Below, piece by piece: positions 13,990 to 27,418 of a DNA stretch of 64,000 bases. This stretch comes from Scortum barcoo (taxonomy: Eukaryota > Chordata > Actinopteri > Centrarchiformes > Terapontidae), in contig CM041554.1 of assembly GCA_023238725.1 (NCBI GenBank), positions 21,686,050 to 21,750,049 of the forward strand. Direction: 5' to 3'. Every line of letters begins with the position of its first letter. Position 1 is the first letter of the stretch. Made by a program: the position numbers and the translations under genes. The notes beneath the pieces are model-generated. The model was not told the origin of the DNA and searched no databases. It saw only the letters and a list, made by a program, of their open reading frames with translations.

Positions 13990-14132
13990 TATCAATAATT
14001 AATTAATGCGGGTTAATATGTTAACAAACTTATAGTGGTTGATAATTAGATGAGCCACAGTGTCTGATTCAGACTTAATTACTAAGCCACTGTCTGTTCT
14101 GTGGGGCTTTAATGAATAATTAATTACAAGAA
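13990..14132. promoter_or_regulatory. Cluster of TAATTA homeodomain-type motifs in tenm1 intron
   Basis: Within about 140 bp there are AATAATTAATTAATG (about 13993), GATAATTAGA (about 14041), CTTAATTAC (about 14075) and AATAATTAATTAC (about 14116). The density is high even for AT-rich intron and could mark an intronic enhancer. Base composition alone could also produce it, and no conservation data were available. Confidence 0.25.
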
Positions 14133-15179
14133 GCATGAATTATTTCTGCTTACCAAAGATCTACCAGAAATACACGCCTGTCCCCGTTTATGGTGCTATC
14201 TTATATTGATTGATGATAAGTGTTACATTGGGGAAAAAAAGGGCCATTGGAAAAGCACTTGTACTACAGCGCCACAGTTCATAGATGTGCATGTCAGAGA
14301 AACAGAGCAGTGTTTGATGGCAGCATATTCAATTCATTCTCGTCATTTTTTAATATAGGTATGGAATGCTTTTCGAGACACATACACACACTTGTATGGA
14401 CACACACTTATATGCACACCCCTATAGTTAAACACACGCACACACAAAATCAGTATGGTGCACAGTGCCATTTCACAGTGCTGAGATTGAGTGAACAGGT
14501 TTATTTTCCCCCCTTTAGTGCACATGGGCAGCCTCAGTGTCTTCACGAAAGTTGTGTGTGTGTAGGAGTGTGAATTTCTCATCTGCAGACACTCTGATTT
14601 ATCCGCTCTATATTTGCATATGTGCACAATGTGATTAACTGCCATGCCTTATCTTTTCGCCTAGCTACTTTACCGCACGCATGCATGCACACACACCCAC
14701 GCGCACTTTTACAACGCGAGCTTGCACATGTTGACGCACACACACACGCTCACATGCATTCGCACCTTCAACATACAAGCAGCACTGTGCACTCTCAAGG
14801 AGAAATGATGAAATGGAACAGTAAGCCACACGGCCAGCTGAAGACTCTCTGAAACAGTGTGCTCTTCAGCTTCACTTACAGTTGGACTGTAGCTGTTAGT
14901 GAACCCTTCAGGCTTCCCCCAGCTAATTTGGTTGACTTTATTTATGGCCAGAGTCCCTCACTGGGGCCAGTTTTGTGGGTAAAACTGTCCATCTGTCTAC
15001 ATTCACATGTCAGTCACAAGCAGTTTCTACTTTGTACAGAAGCGCCACTGGCCATAATCAGCGACAGCTAGCATCATTTAGATGCTGTAATAATACGTCA
15101 GTCCATATCATTAAGGCACTCTGAGCCTGGGGATAAGGGAGGGCAGATTGAATGACTTACTCCTCACGCTGCTAGCAGT

Positions 15180-15224
15180 CTGTGTGTGTGTGTGTGTGTG
15201 TATGTGTGTGCATGTGTGTGTGCA
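15180..15224. repeat. (TG)n microsatellite
   Basis: TG dinucleotide run of about 45 bp with TATG and CATG interruptions in the large tenm1 intron. Confidence 0.9.
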
Positions 15225-17535
15225 CGACTAACCCCTGCATGCTCATGTCCTGTTGTTATGTGGGTGGATGAACATTCTCAGGTATAAATGGAACCACCAT
15301 ACATGCACACATCATGCTTTCTCCTCCATAAACAGAACATTTAAATCAGTTTCCTTTGCAGAGTATGTGCTTATTTTGCACTTAGGTAGTTGTTCTACCA
15401 TCTGACAAACAATGATGTTTGCTTTCGATACAATTTTGCTGTCAGCATTTGAAGGGTGAGAATACTGTAGAAGGGAAACTTGAACAACACCAGAAAGCTG
15501 ACTTCCTGCACTCTTGAGGGCTCAGGTGTTAGCAGTCAGTATGCACCACACACATGCACGCGCACACACTCAAACACCACATCCTGATGTTACTGTATGC
15601 CATCAGGGCCTACTACTATTACTGCTAAATAAGATACATAATACACAACTTTTGTTATAATTAGTCTTTCTCACCTCATCTAATTTCTCACCTTACAAAT
15701 TTCCTCACCTCTCCCTCGCTTTCTCTGTTCAGAAAATCCCTGGTGGCTCCTTCTCTTCAAATAGCTGTAATCAACGCTGATGCTCTCAAAGACCCCTCTC
15801 CAAGGCATCAGTCAGATTGGATTGTATTGCAATGCCACAGGGGGCCGTTATAACTGATATTCTTTTGACAAGGACAGAGAACAAAGAGATTATTTGATTG
15901 AGAGTGATTGGCCTGTAATGGTTAATTGAAGCAATTCCTCATCATGTCCCTTTGTCTCATAGCCACCTCTTTCCTCTTTCACACCTCTTTTGGCGCTGTC
16001 TATCTTTTTCTCTTTGGCTGCATTTTCTCCCTAAATCTGAGCGGAATGTGAAAAGCATCACTTTATCATCCTCTCCTTCACTCATCTCCTCTCCCCTCCC
16101 TCTGTTTCTCCAAGGTCAATGCAACTCAGTATAATTTACTTTTCTTTGATGATAAAATCCAGTCCCAACTTTAGCCAAATGTCCGTCTCCCCCTGGAGTT
16201 GAGATTTATCTCAATTATTTCTCCACTGGTGTGTCTGCCAGCTTCTAAACATGAGTATCAGAGTGCCAGGTCCACCCAGAGAGAAATAGTAAATCTTTTT
16301 GATGTCTTGTGAGTATCCATCGGCTATACGGAGGGGCTGTAAATTCCCTTAACGCAGCGTACAGCTTTACCCACAACAGCAGGAAATCCAGCCCCTGACA
16401 AGGAGAATGTGGACTAATCGGCCGCCTTTTCAATAAACATGGCAAAATACTCTTAAACAACACATAAACTGGCGTAAATCCTTTCGCCAATGCCAAGCAA
16501 TAATAGCAATCGTTCTTCATTGTTGCACTTGTGTGAGGATGAATAAGTCAGCCCTGTCCTGTATTTATTGTTGCTGATAGACTGTCAGCTATTTAGAGGC
16601 CATGTGTGCGAGCATAAGACATGCAGATCCTGAGCATGCATACTGAAGGTGTCAGAAAAGCACAAACAAAGGCAAGAAAGAAAGAATGTGAGGGGGATTT
16701 AGGATGGAAGTCAATAGAACCAAATGAGACGAGAAGAAAGCGTAATATCCAGGGATAGAGAGGAAGAGAACAGAAATCAGTATTGAGGGAGAGTCCTGGC
16801 TGCCTCGTCATGTCCTTGTGCAGAATTTATGAGCTCAGAGCCTAAGATCAGGGACAGGTTTAGGGTGCTAGGAGGAGGAAAGTGAAAGTAAGGAAGGAAG
16901 GAAGGGTGTGAGGATGGCATTAGAGCAGGGGAGAATGTCCAGACTGAGGTGTGGGTTGAGACGTCCCTCCTGCATAATGCCAGGTGACAGGAGGCGAAAT
17001 GGCAAGGCCGAGAGGAACGAAAGGAAGAAATAAAAAAATTGGCTGAACAGAGAAAAACAGAGACCAGACATTATTGAGGGGTCAAAGGGCACTGATATGA
17101 TTAGCACTTATAACATCCAGGGCAAGGTGGAGGGAGCGCAACAACAGAAACAAAGCAAAAGGACAACAAGAAAAAAAACAAAGGGGAGCAAAGAGGGTGC
17201 AAAAGGAGAGAAGAAGAAGATCAAGTTAGAGAGGGTGGAGAGCGAGAGGGAGCTCGAATAGGAGACGAAAGGTGTTGGTTGGGTGGGGGGGGCATGTGGG
17301 TGGTGTAATCTGTCTGTGTCAGAGGGATGATGAAGGGGCCAGGAGGGAGAGCTCTGCAGTTCACCTTCTGGCCTCTGGAGGAAACACGCTGACCCTGGCC
17401 CTCCTCCTGCCCACCTCCCCTCTCCACCTCCACTCCACCTGCACGATTTATGACTCACAGGGTCGGCCCAGGGTTGCCGGGATTGAGGACATTTGTGAAT
17501 CTAGTTGTGGTGGCAGTTGTGGTGGCGGTGCTGTG

Positions 17536-17538
<3 letters not shown>

Positions 17539-17577
<39 letters not shown>
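17539..17577. repeat. (GT)n microsatellite
   Basis: Uninterrupted GT run of about 39 bp inside the large tenm1 intron. Confidence 0.9.
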
Positions 17578-17578
<1 letters not shown>

Positions 17579-18204
17579 ACATAGCACTATATTGAATGAA
17601 ATCACGTGTAAAGAAAGCTATTGTATGTCAAAGAGGATGAGACCTTAGTGCTGCCTGGGGAAAAGGGCAGCAGTGATTTCTATCCCAGGCTCAGAAAGTG
17701 AGCGCAGGCATATCCCCACATAATCCAGAATGAATGGAGAAAGACTGACAGAACCAGAATAAAAATCAAGGGAAAATGGGACAAGTTGACTGAATGAGGA
17801 GTAGTTTGGAGCTGTATTGCATACTGATGGTGCTCCTCCATTGTCCACTTTCTCGCACTTGTGCTGGCACTTCTGCGTGGTCAGATCACTCTTCGAATCT
17901 TTTTGAGAAGTTTCATTGTCTATGGGTGGAGGGGGCGGGTGTGCTGGGAAATTTAGCCCATTATATCTAGAACCAGAATTGGTTAGCTGAGTGACAGAAA
18001 TGTGATAACAATGTTGATAATCAGTTAAGTTAGTGAGGAAGATGCCATGGTGGTTATAGCTTCTTTTCCGCTGTTCTCTGACGGTTGGCTGAAAAAGCAG
18101 TAAAAATGAAATATAACAAGATCATAAAAACTGGAATTATTTTGAAGGCATCATCTCATGTTTGTGAAATTTTGATGTGCATTTCCCACCATTTTATGAC
18201 ATTT

Positions 18205-18540
18205 TAAAGCTGCACTAATCAATATTTCCATATAAACAATGGATTAAATGACTACGAGTAATGTGAAAGGAATCATAACCCGACTCTGCAGTTCCCCTCA
18301 GCCCCACGCAGCTCTTTCATTCGTCTTATTGTGTTGGTTTCATGACAAGCAGCTTCAGTGTTTTAGTCTACTCTCACAGCTCTCAACAACCTTGTTTCCA
18401 CATTCAGCACACATTGGGCTTATCAGAACGTCTTCACTGAAAACTGCTGCCTGCTGCGTGTGGAAACAAGGTTGACATGAACTCGGCTGCACCAGCACCG
18501 AAAGACAGACTTAAACAAGCAGCATTTAGCAGCTTAAGGA
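18205..18540. repeat. Dispersed repeat, 'AAGCTGCACTAATCAATATTT' family, copy 1
   Basis: It starts at AAGCTGCACTAATCAATATT and includes CTCTGCAGTTCCCCTCAG and GTGTGGAAACAAGG. A second, more decayed copy begins near 38617 (AAGCTTCATTAATCAATATT) with the matching CTCTGCAGCTTCCCTC. Both lie in tenm1 introns in the same orientation. Class unknown; no coding capacity. Confidence 0.6.
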
Positions 18541-19897
18541 ATTGATAGAGACCAACGCAGGTAAAAGTAAAAGGAGAGTGATCATCGGGCTTAAATTTAT
18601 CAGGTGGCCCAAAACAAGCCCATACAATGTTGTTCTATTTCTGCAACATTAGCATCAGTCAACAGGCAACCGTTTGATAACACATTCGCACATAATGAAT
18701 TTATATGGTAAAAATATGTCAATTTTGTGTTTTTAGCTTGTTCTGCTGCCAACAAATAAATTGCAGTTTTAAAGACTAAACACATAAAGGGCTGACAGTA
18801 AAAAAAATCTTTTTGATAAATCTGATCTAGATAAATCATGCTGCAGCCCGTTTTATATCTTTTCACTGTGCTACTCTGCTCCTTGTGTGGTGTTTTTATG
18901 GTTTTCTCTGTTGCACCATTTAGTTTTGTGATTGACTGTGGCTTAGTTGGATATAAGTGGGCTTTGTCTCCATGAAATCCTTTAAGGCGTGCTTGAGATA
19001 AAGGGATATATATATTAACTTGACACGACTTAATGATAAACCATAAACAAAATGTATTTTTAAATGACACAACAGTGAGCCACGTGCACTGGAGATGGCA
19101 GGCAGGAATACTGAAATATGGCTTATTGTCACAGATGCTAAGCGAGAGCAATCAAGGAGAATTGGCAGCATACGGTATGAGGGGTGAGGGTTGAGTCGTG
19201 GAATATTATTGCTGAGGAGCTGAGTCAAAGGGCTATTCTTTGTATGGAGATGAGACGGGGATGAAGGTCGCTCCTCATCCATAACAGATGATTCATAGTC
19301 TGCCCTGACCTTCAATACCTGGACTTACCTCTCTTACCTCTCTACGCCGCTCGCTGTCTGCTGCAGAGCTACGCTGCAAGGAGAGTTCAAGTATAAGCTG
19401 TTCACAGCACGGCACACTCATAAAGCATGTGTTCACGTGTGCCACACAAATACAGGCGGGCGTTTGCGCGCACGCAGACGTCCACATGTGCGTCTCACTG
19501 GTGGATGCGCCTCTATAATGGACAGTTGCGAGCGCCAAATGTCAAAAGTTCACTGCGGCACCCTGCTCACATCTAATGTGACAAATAACTTCTTCCTCCA
19601 GTTGCATTGTTCTAATCCCTTTAGTGGGCTCTGGAATGGAAATATAATTACATTTCTGTGGTGCAGTGCCTTTGATAAGACAGCCGCTTGCTGAGCTGAA
19701 TGTCTAACTGAGTTGGATGCCTCTCTGAAGCCCTCTCCTCTCTTCACTTTACTTCTCTCCCTTACTCACTCCTCTCCATCTCTTCTCTCTCATGCTCTTT
19801 CTCCTTTTTTTCTCCCTTTTTGTTCTCTCACCCCCGCTCGCTCTCTCTCCCTCTGTCATCGCCAAAAGCTCATTCTGCCTCTCTCTCACCCGCCCAG

Positions 19898-20052
19898 GTA
19901 TTGCTGTGGATAAAAAAGGTGTTGTCTACTTCGTTGATGGCACCACCATTCAGAAGATTAATGAGAGGGGTTTGCTCTCCACTGTGATTGGCTCAAACGG
20001 ACTGATGTCGACGCAGCCCCTCAGCTGTGATGCACGCATGGACATCAGCCAG
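19898..20052 (+). CDS. tenm1: tenm1 exon 1 of window: NHL repeat
   Basis: 155 nt encoding IAVDKKGVVYFVDGTTIQKI and onward to a Gln at the donor CAG|GTAAGT. It corresponds to an NHL propeller blade, with a G/D-x-x-Y-F-V-D style strand. The exon starts with the last two bases of a Gly codon (phase 1 acceptor after CGCCCAG) and ends in phase 0. The conserved SCDAR.D stretch precedes the next exon. Confidence 0.95.
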
Positions 20053-22115
20053 GTAAGTTAATAACGCAGTCGAGCGTGAATGACTGGTAGAAATCTAGAG
20101 CAATGTACTCTGCTCTGAAAAAGGCTTCATGCTCACCATTTGAGTGCAGATAATCAGCAGAAATATGAGACCTGCACGTGTTTTGTGTTGGCAAATTAGA
20201 GTAATCAAAAAGACAACGGGTCACAAATAATACGTTTTTGTTTGTTGTTCTCTTACGCTTTTTATCAACCTAAATTACCCCGGCCTCCTCCATGGAAACT
20301 ATTTTGTGTTCTTAAGGTGTATGTATGTGTTTCTGTGAGAGAGAGAAAGAGTGGTAGCAACGAAAGACAGCCACTGCACAGATTTGATCAGCCAGCGTGC
20401 ACTGCTGACTTATATCAGGCCTATTAGAGCAGAAGATGAATTATAGATGAACTGCTGGCTCTATGGAGGGATCTCTGCCCACACATAGGGATGCAAGCGG
20501 CTGTGTATGTGTGTGTGAATATGCATGTTCAGCCCAGGTGAATTCCCCGAGGCGCTCCTATGTGTCTTTAAAGGAACCCCCGTTATCTCACGATCCCTCC
20601 CTGTTCGTTACTTATGGGCCTCTGCAGCACGTCTGATTGCGTCCAGCCGCATTCATCCTCCATCTGTGTTTGTTCTCATAAACTGTTCTGACCTCAATGC
20701 GGTGTCAGTATTGATGGGAGCCTCTGTAGCTACTGCTGGACAAACACCACTGTGGTAATTTATGTGAGATGAACAGCCAAGTGACAGCTTTAGTTCCAAG
20801 TCAAACTGAAATTTGAATTCCCACTTTTTGGAGATAAGAAAATATATACGCTATAATGATACTGCAGCTTTTGTGCATATTTTTTCCATTTTTCAAAAGA
20901 GGATAAAAGTAATTTTTGGACAGATTTGTGGAAAAGCTTCAACTTCTGTCATGCAGTACTAACTGGAGCAAGTGTTGTTTATCTGAACCCCCCTTTTCAA
21001 CAAGCCCACACAGAGTAGTGTTGGTCTATCAGCTGTTTTTTGCCTTTGCTACGTTCAACATTTGGGAGGATCCACTGTTTGAGTTTGTGATCTAGTTGAA
21101 AACTAACGTTTATTGGGAAATAAATGTTAGTTTGAGTGAGGTGATGAGGCGCACATCACAGATGATCCTAATCAACCGTGCTAGTTAACTACCTGTGTGG
21201 CTTTTGAAATGCAATATTTAAAACTATTTTTAGTGCCTACCCACCACACCAGTACCGAAAGTGTCATTTGCAAACAAAAATTCACACTTCCTGGAGAACA
21301 CCAATTAGAGACACGCAGTCACCAAGGTAGTATACAAGTCATAAACAAACAGCAACAAAATATGAACTAATTTCTGAGCAAAAAGGTCTTTTTGTTTCAG
21401 CTTAATTCAGCAGACACAGCCCTGTGGACAGCTCAACTTAACTTGTGAAAGTGATCGCTTGACATCACAGCAAAGTTCAATATCATGAGCCTCAGAGATT
21501 TGATGCATGTCCTCTTTGGCTGAGGACAGAGTGAGTCCTGCTTGATGAATCTCTCTACCTTTTAAAATGGGATTTCAGAGTGAACCCTCTTCTCTCTCAT
21601 TTGACAGAGCCTATAATTGGACATGTCAGTGGCAATTTAACATGATCCATTTATTTACCAATCCATCCTCGGAGTCATCAATCACCCTGTTGATCCCGCA
21701 GACGCACCGCCTCGTCTCCATAGCTCCACAGTTTGAGTATTTGTTTGTGTGAGACAGGCAGCGATGTGAGCGACTGTGCACTAGTGTAGGTTTGTCTGTC
21801 TTTGACCCCCACAGTGTTAGCGGGCAGGGTGTGCTATTTGAGCAGGCAGCGATCATGGTTATTGGCTGACATTTGGAACAGTGCCGAGGCGAGCCGGTGT
21901 GAGTCTTGAATAAACACCGGGAAGGCTCCCTGCCCATCGCTGACCTTTGCATGAGCTGGGAGGGTCAGGAGGCCTAATGCTATGTTATTAAGGAGATATT
22001 ATTTGTATCGCCTGTAACTCACTTTTACCGGCGATACCATCCGAGGCCTTCTTGTTCTTTTGTTCTAATTCTTGATAGAAATACCTTTACTATATCCTAC
22101 GTGTTTGCATTTGTA

Positions 22116-22157
<42 letters not shown>

Positions 22158-25100
22158 GTTCCCACAGGTGCGTCTGGAGTGGCCTACAGACCTGGCCATC
22201 AATCCGCTGGACAACTCCCTCTACATCCTGGACAACAACATTGTCCTTCAGGTAGAGAAACAGTCACACACACACGCACACACACAAAACATTTGGCACT
22301 GACTAAATTCTAAACTAAACTTTTCCTGTTTCGAGCTTGTGCTTTGTTTAGAGACATTGGCACCAGACATCACAGAGGAGAGTAATAGAATATTTCTCAC
22401 AATTCGCATTTCTGTCACTTAAACTGCATTTACAACGAGTGAGGCTGCTAACATAAAAAAAAGGAAAAGAGCACCTTTTAAAAAAGTAACACTCTCTGCA
22501 GAAGCTGTTTTTAAGAAAATGTCACTATTACCCAAAAACCTGCTCTCCAAATTGAATAAATCAGCTGTTTGAGTGTGTATCTTGCAAAAACCTAATGAGT
22601 CAGACTTAAGTGTGATGCACTGGATCAACAAAGATAGACTGACCAAAAGTAATTACAGCAAGCACTTGTAGTTATTTACTTTCTGTCTCTCTTTTAGTAA
22701 CTTAAATATAATAATAATTTTTTTTTTGTCATATCAGGTATCAGAAAGCCTTCAGGTGCGTATCGTGGCCGGCCGCCCAATCCACTGCCAGGTTCCAGGC
22801 ATTGACCACCACCTGGTGAGATGGGCAGCAGTGCGTGCCACCCTGGAGGCTGCCAAGGCCATCGCCCTATCCCACCTGGGCACGCTGTTCATTGCTGAGA
22901 CTGACGAGAGGCGCATCAACCGCATCCAGCAGGTCACTAAAGATACCATGCAAAGTGACTTTCAGCCTTTTCTTGGTTAGAGATGCTCTGATTGGGCTTT
23001 GTAAGGTCATCAAAATCAGCCGATCTGATACCAGCGATCATGTTCCCATTTTTAGACATTTTTACAGAAAGCTGTCTCATAAGGGATCCTCATGCCACTA
23101 TTTTCCTTACATTCAAATGTTTAATTTTTTACTTATTTAATAAAATAAAGTTACAGAAGGTTTATTTATCCAAAGTATTAATATATTGCTATATACTACT
23201 AGTAACTAAAGTTACTAGATTACTAAGATGTAATTGGCTATTTTGGTGCGTGGCTATTGACATATTACATACTTTCTTATTATTTCACTACACCCTCCAA
23301 AATCTGTTATTGCATCCCACTTACTTAATTCTGGACAGCCCCTGCATGCCTCTGTAAAGGATCAAGGGCCCCCGCAAGAATGTCTTGTACATCTCTAGCA
23401 AGACACAAACAGGAAAAGACATCTCAGTAGCAACTGACACCAGCAATCCACCTGGTCTTATGACACTAATTTACCCTTACACTTGTTGCATCTTGTGGTC
23501 AGGGTGTGTGTGGTGTTCTCACGAACTCTGCGCCATAACAAAGTGTTCAGAGTCTGCCTCTCACACATGGACACACTTGCTTTCGTTTTAGGAAAATAAA
23601 AAAAAACATTTGTATCCCTTTGCTCCATTAGCTTGCAGCATGCTATCACAGGCCCACAACATTTGGGCACCACCACCACAAAGATATTGCCTGCTGGACT
23701 CAATCAATAGTCCCTTTGTGGTCAGCAGCACCACGCTGAGCCCATGTGGAGGCAGACAGGAACATAAATGCCTCAGATGCCTTTTTGATGGAGACAGGGC
23801 AGCCATTTTGAATAGGGCAATAAAATTACTGTTTACTGTATTTGTCACACCTATTTTATGCTTGGTATTTCTGAGTATTTCAAAGTCAAACCAGAGCAGG
23901 ACGTGACAGTTACTCATAAAGGTTCCCACACATGCTCTCGGCAACAAGTAGAGGTTATCCTTTGAGAGTGAATGAAACCGTTTTACGACACTGAACTTAA
24001 AAAAACAAAAGAATGATGATGTGTTGCAGACTTTCTCAGCTGTTCTGATGTGCAATCAACACAGTCAAGAATCTGTCAGGCTGAAGCAGATGCAATGAGA
24101 TGCGGGGGGGATAAATTAAATGCAGAAAATTGTGTCACTTGTAAGACAAACTAGCTATGCACAGGTACAGACTGACAATGTATTTTAAACTGATAGAAAA
24201 TGACACTAAATTAACCGCTACATTTCATCTTAAATGGCTGACACCAGCTGCATCTTGTACTGTGTTAGCTAGCAAGTCTATTTTTTTTCAGTATAATAAG
24301 CCCTATTAAACGAGAACGTGCCTTGGCCACGATAAGTATTTAGGCAATGCTTTGGCACTGCTGTTGGTCTGCGCTCACAGCACGTCTGTTGCACGCACCC
24401 AAAACATTTGGCCATAGCATCAAGGACCACACACTCATAACCAATATGTGTTGAATTCATTTTTTTAATCTTGTATAGAAGGAGGGAAGTTATTGAATAC
24501 GCGTGGAATTTGAGCTTTGAGGTGCATTAAAATTCTTACATCCCAAATTAGCTCTGTTGTGGTTGGGTTTCTTTGTTTTCAATTAAGTGCAAAATAGCAA
24601 GAACTAGTTTTCTATGAAGCAGGCACGTTTATGAAGAGGGAGCATGTGTTAAATACAAGTAGCAAGACTTTTAAATCCAGTCAATGTTTCTGAAGAAGCT
24701 GGTGATTACTTCAAAACGGAGGCTCTTATTTTTATATTTTACCACCTGTCACAGTCCTAGTTCGTCCTATCGCTGTCTGCCTGCTGGGGTCTCAAAACCA
24801 GTTAGGACAACTCCGCAGGTCTTCTGCAGAACGTGGGAGAATTTTCTGAGGACAAGTGATGAAATTATTTTACTCTTAAACCTATTAGGTCTAAATGTGC
24901 AGATTTTGCCAGTTAGGATTGATTTTCCATGCTTGATGATGGTTAAATAGTTCATCATCTCGGTAACGCTTCATTTCAGTGGTTCGCAAATTTCGTGGCA
25001 AGAAGGTGATAATTGTCAAGTGACATATTTGTAATTTCTTTGAAATTACTCTCAAATTACCCCATTATATACCCCAAATGTATCACAAATAACCCCAAGA

Positions 25101-27375
25101 CGATTTAATAATTATATTTCCCAACAAGGAGGCAACAAAAAGCTTATCTTTTCTTTTATACAAGAAAGTAAAACAAATTTAACTCTTTACTTACTTTACA
25201 TTTCCTAATTTGGGGACAGTACCACCTACTTACACTGATACCACCTTCATGTCTGTATGTTACAAATGAGGCTACCACCACCAGCCAGGTAGCTTAGCTC
25301 AGCACAAAAACTGAAATTATGTGGAAACATCTAGCCTGCCTCTGGAAACGTCTACTTAGTTTATTAAATTATGTCTTGTTTTTCTAATTTAACAAACAAG
25401 ATGTAACATATCCAATAATGAGCTTTAGATGTGCTATACTGACGTGAGAGTTGTATTAATATCAAACTCCTGGCAAGAAAGCAAATAAGCTAAATAATTC
25501 AATAATCAAAACACAGAATGGCTTCATGAAACACTGAAAATCAACTTTGCCTGAGGAATAATAAAGTTGATTAAAAAAGAAAATCTAAATCAAACATATC
25601 TTTCCCAATCATCTTCCAACAATGCACGCTCCCCCTGGACCAGTTACGAGACATCGCCCCTCTCCCATGCAGATTTCACCTTCATTTAAAGCACCTTCCA
25701 TCAGGACAATCAGTTTAATTTGTTTTGAGATTTTAAATAGCAAAGATTCATCTGTCAACAAAGCCCCATTTAAGCCAAACAGGGAATGTTCTCACACACT
25801 GAAGATACATAATTCTTTTCTTTTTGCTAAAATTAAAAAAAAAAAAGGCATCTGAGATATCTTCTTTTATTGCCTGTTTGACGTACGGGGAAACAAACAC
25901 AGCCAAATACATTGTTGTCGTTTCCCTTCTTATTTCATTTTAATATCATTAATCTGGATCTCCAGCTCAGGTTTTTATGAAATGAACGTCATTGTCTCAT
26001 TTGTCGGAGAGAAACATAACAAAAGCTTTTGCTGAACGTTATCTTCCCTTGAGCAACAATCTCCTGCAGCATTTTGTGACCATGTGTTGACGTTTTTTGA
26101 ACAGGTGTCGACGAACGGGGAGATATCTGTTATCTCTGGAGCCCCCACGGACTGTGACTGTAAGATAGACCCCAACTGTGACTGCTTCTCTGGTGGGTCA
26201 TCAGGCACACATACACACAAACATGCTATGTGACTGCAGGATTAAGTAATGTGAGAGTATTAGATTAGGTCTAATAGGATTATAGCACTAAAAACAACAT
26301 GTAACTGCACTTAAAAATCATATCAGATCGTATCACTCTTGGCCTGTTTGAGAAGTTTAAAGAAGGAAACAGAACAAGAACATTTTAAAAGCTCCGACAA
26401 AGCTTAAATGAATTGAAATAGTCCATGTGTCTTGGATATTGAGTGATTAAATCTTGCTGCCTGTGTGTCCCTGCTGGCCAATGATTTTATTAGCCGAGCT
26501 TGAGAAGAAACTTTTTCTCTCCTGACAGTCTCTTCTATTTCCTTTCTATTTGAATGTGTCTAAATTATTTAATTCAGATGGAATTTTAATATCTAAGAAG
26601 GGCTGTTCTGACTCTCCTTAAAAAATAATAAAAAATTATGATAATGACATTTATGTAAACAATAACAATATACAGGAAAGTAATGACCATCCACAATGTC
26701 ACAATAGAAACGTAAGTGAATGTAATCTGACTGTGTGAATGCGTGTTGGGTATAGAAAGAGTGCATGCGTGCGTGTGTGTGTGTGTGTGTGTAGTAGGGG
26801 TGGCATGTATTTGTATTTGTATTCATGGAGAGGCTCCCTTCTTCACAAAAACCTCCAGCTAAATTTCAGTAGAAACCAGCTTGAGAGAAACCTTTTAAAT
26901 CCATTCAAATTATAGGCAAAAGGAAAAGCTTTCGTCTGGCTGTTGAAGGTTTTAACTGTTTGGTGTATCATGGACGGGCACCTGAAATGTAATAAAGCGA
27001 AGAAAGGATGGACCAAACAAATAAGCAGATGTTCTTTTGACAGTTAGGCCGTGCTTTCATTGTAAGTGTCAGAGGATGTGATTTTATCATTTAATTCTGC
27101 TCATAAAAATCAGTCTCTTTTCTATTCAAAATGGAGGAAGTGTCTCTCCCATGCCACAAGCCAATGGGCTGTAACCATCCTTATTTCTTGGGCTGTACTT
27201 TGCATATTTTCAATCATGTCTTGCTGTTAACAGATGATTACTCTCTTCAGAGGCTTTCCGTTGCCATCCCTTCACCATAGACGCTCACACAGTGTCTTTG
27301 AACATGTGCACATATGTACACAAGCACACACCCGCAAATACAAACAGACATGAGCGCACACATGCATATAAACAT

Positions 27376-27418
<43 letters not shown>

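Larger units (their letters stand above)
1..19897 (+). other. tenm1: tenm1 intron (3' 19.9 kb)
   Basis: No teneurin exon was recognised before 19898: no reading frame resembles the preceding NHL segment, so this is read as one long intron whose 5' end lies outside the window. It contains a hAT relic (545-1950), two related LINE-derived stretches (8059-11100), a dispersed repeat (18205-18540), a homeodomain-type motif cluster (13990-14130) and (GT)n tracts (15180-15224, 17539-17577). The remaining sequence is AT-rich and unremarkable. A polypyrimidine-rich stretch ending in CGCCCAG precedes the acceptor at 19897. Confidence 0.7.
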
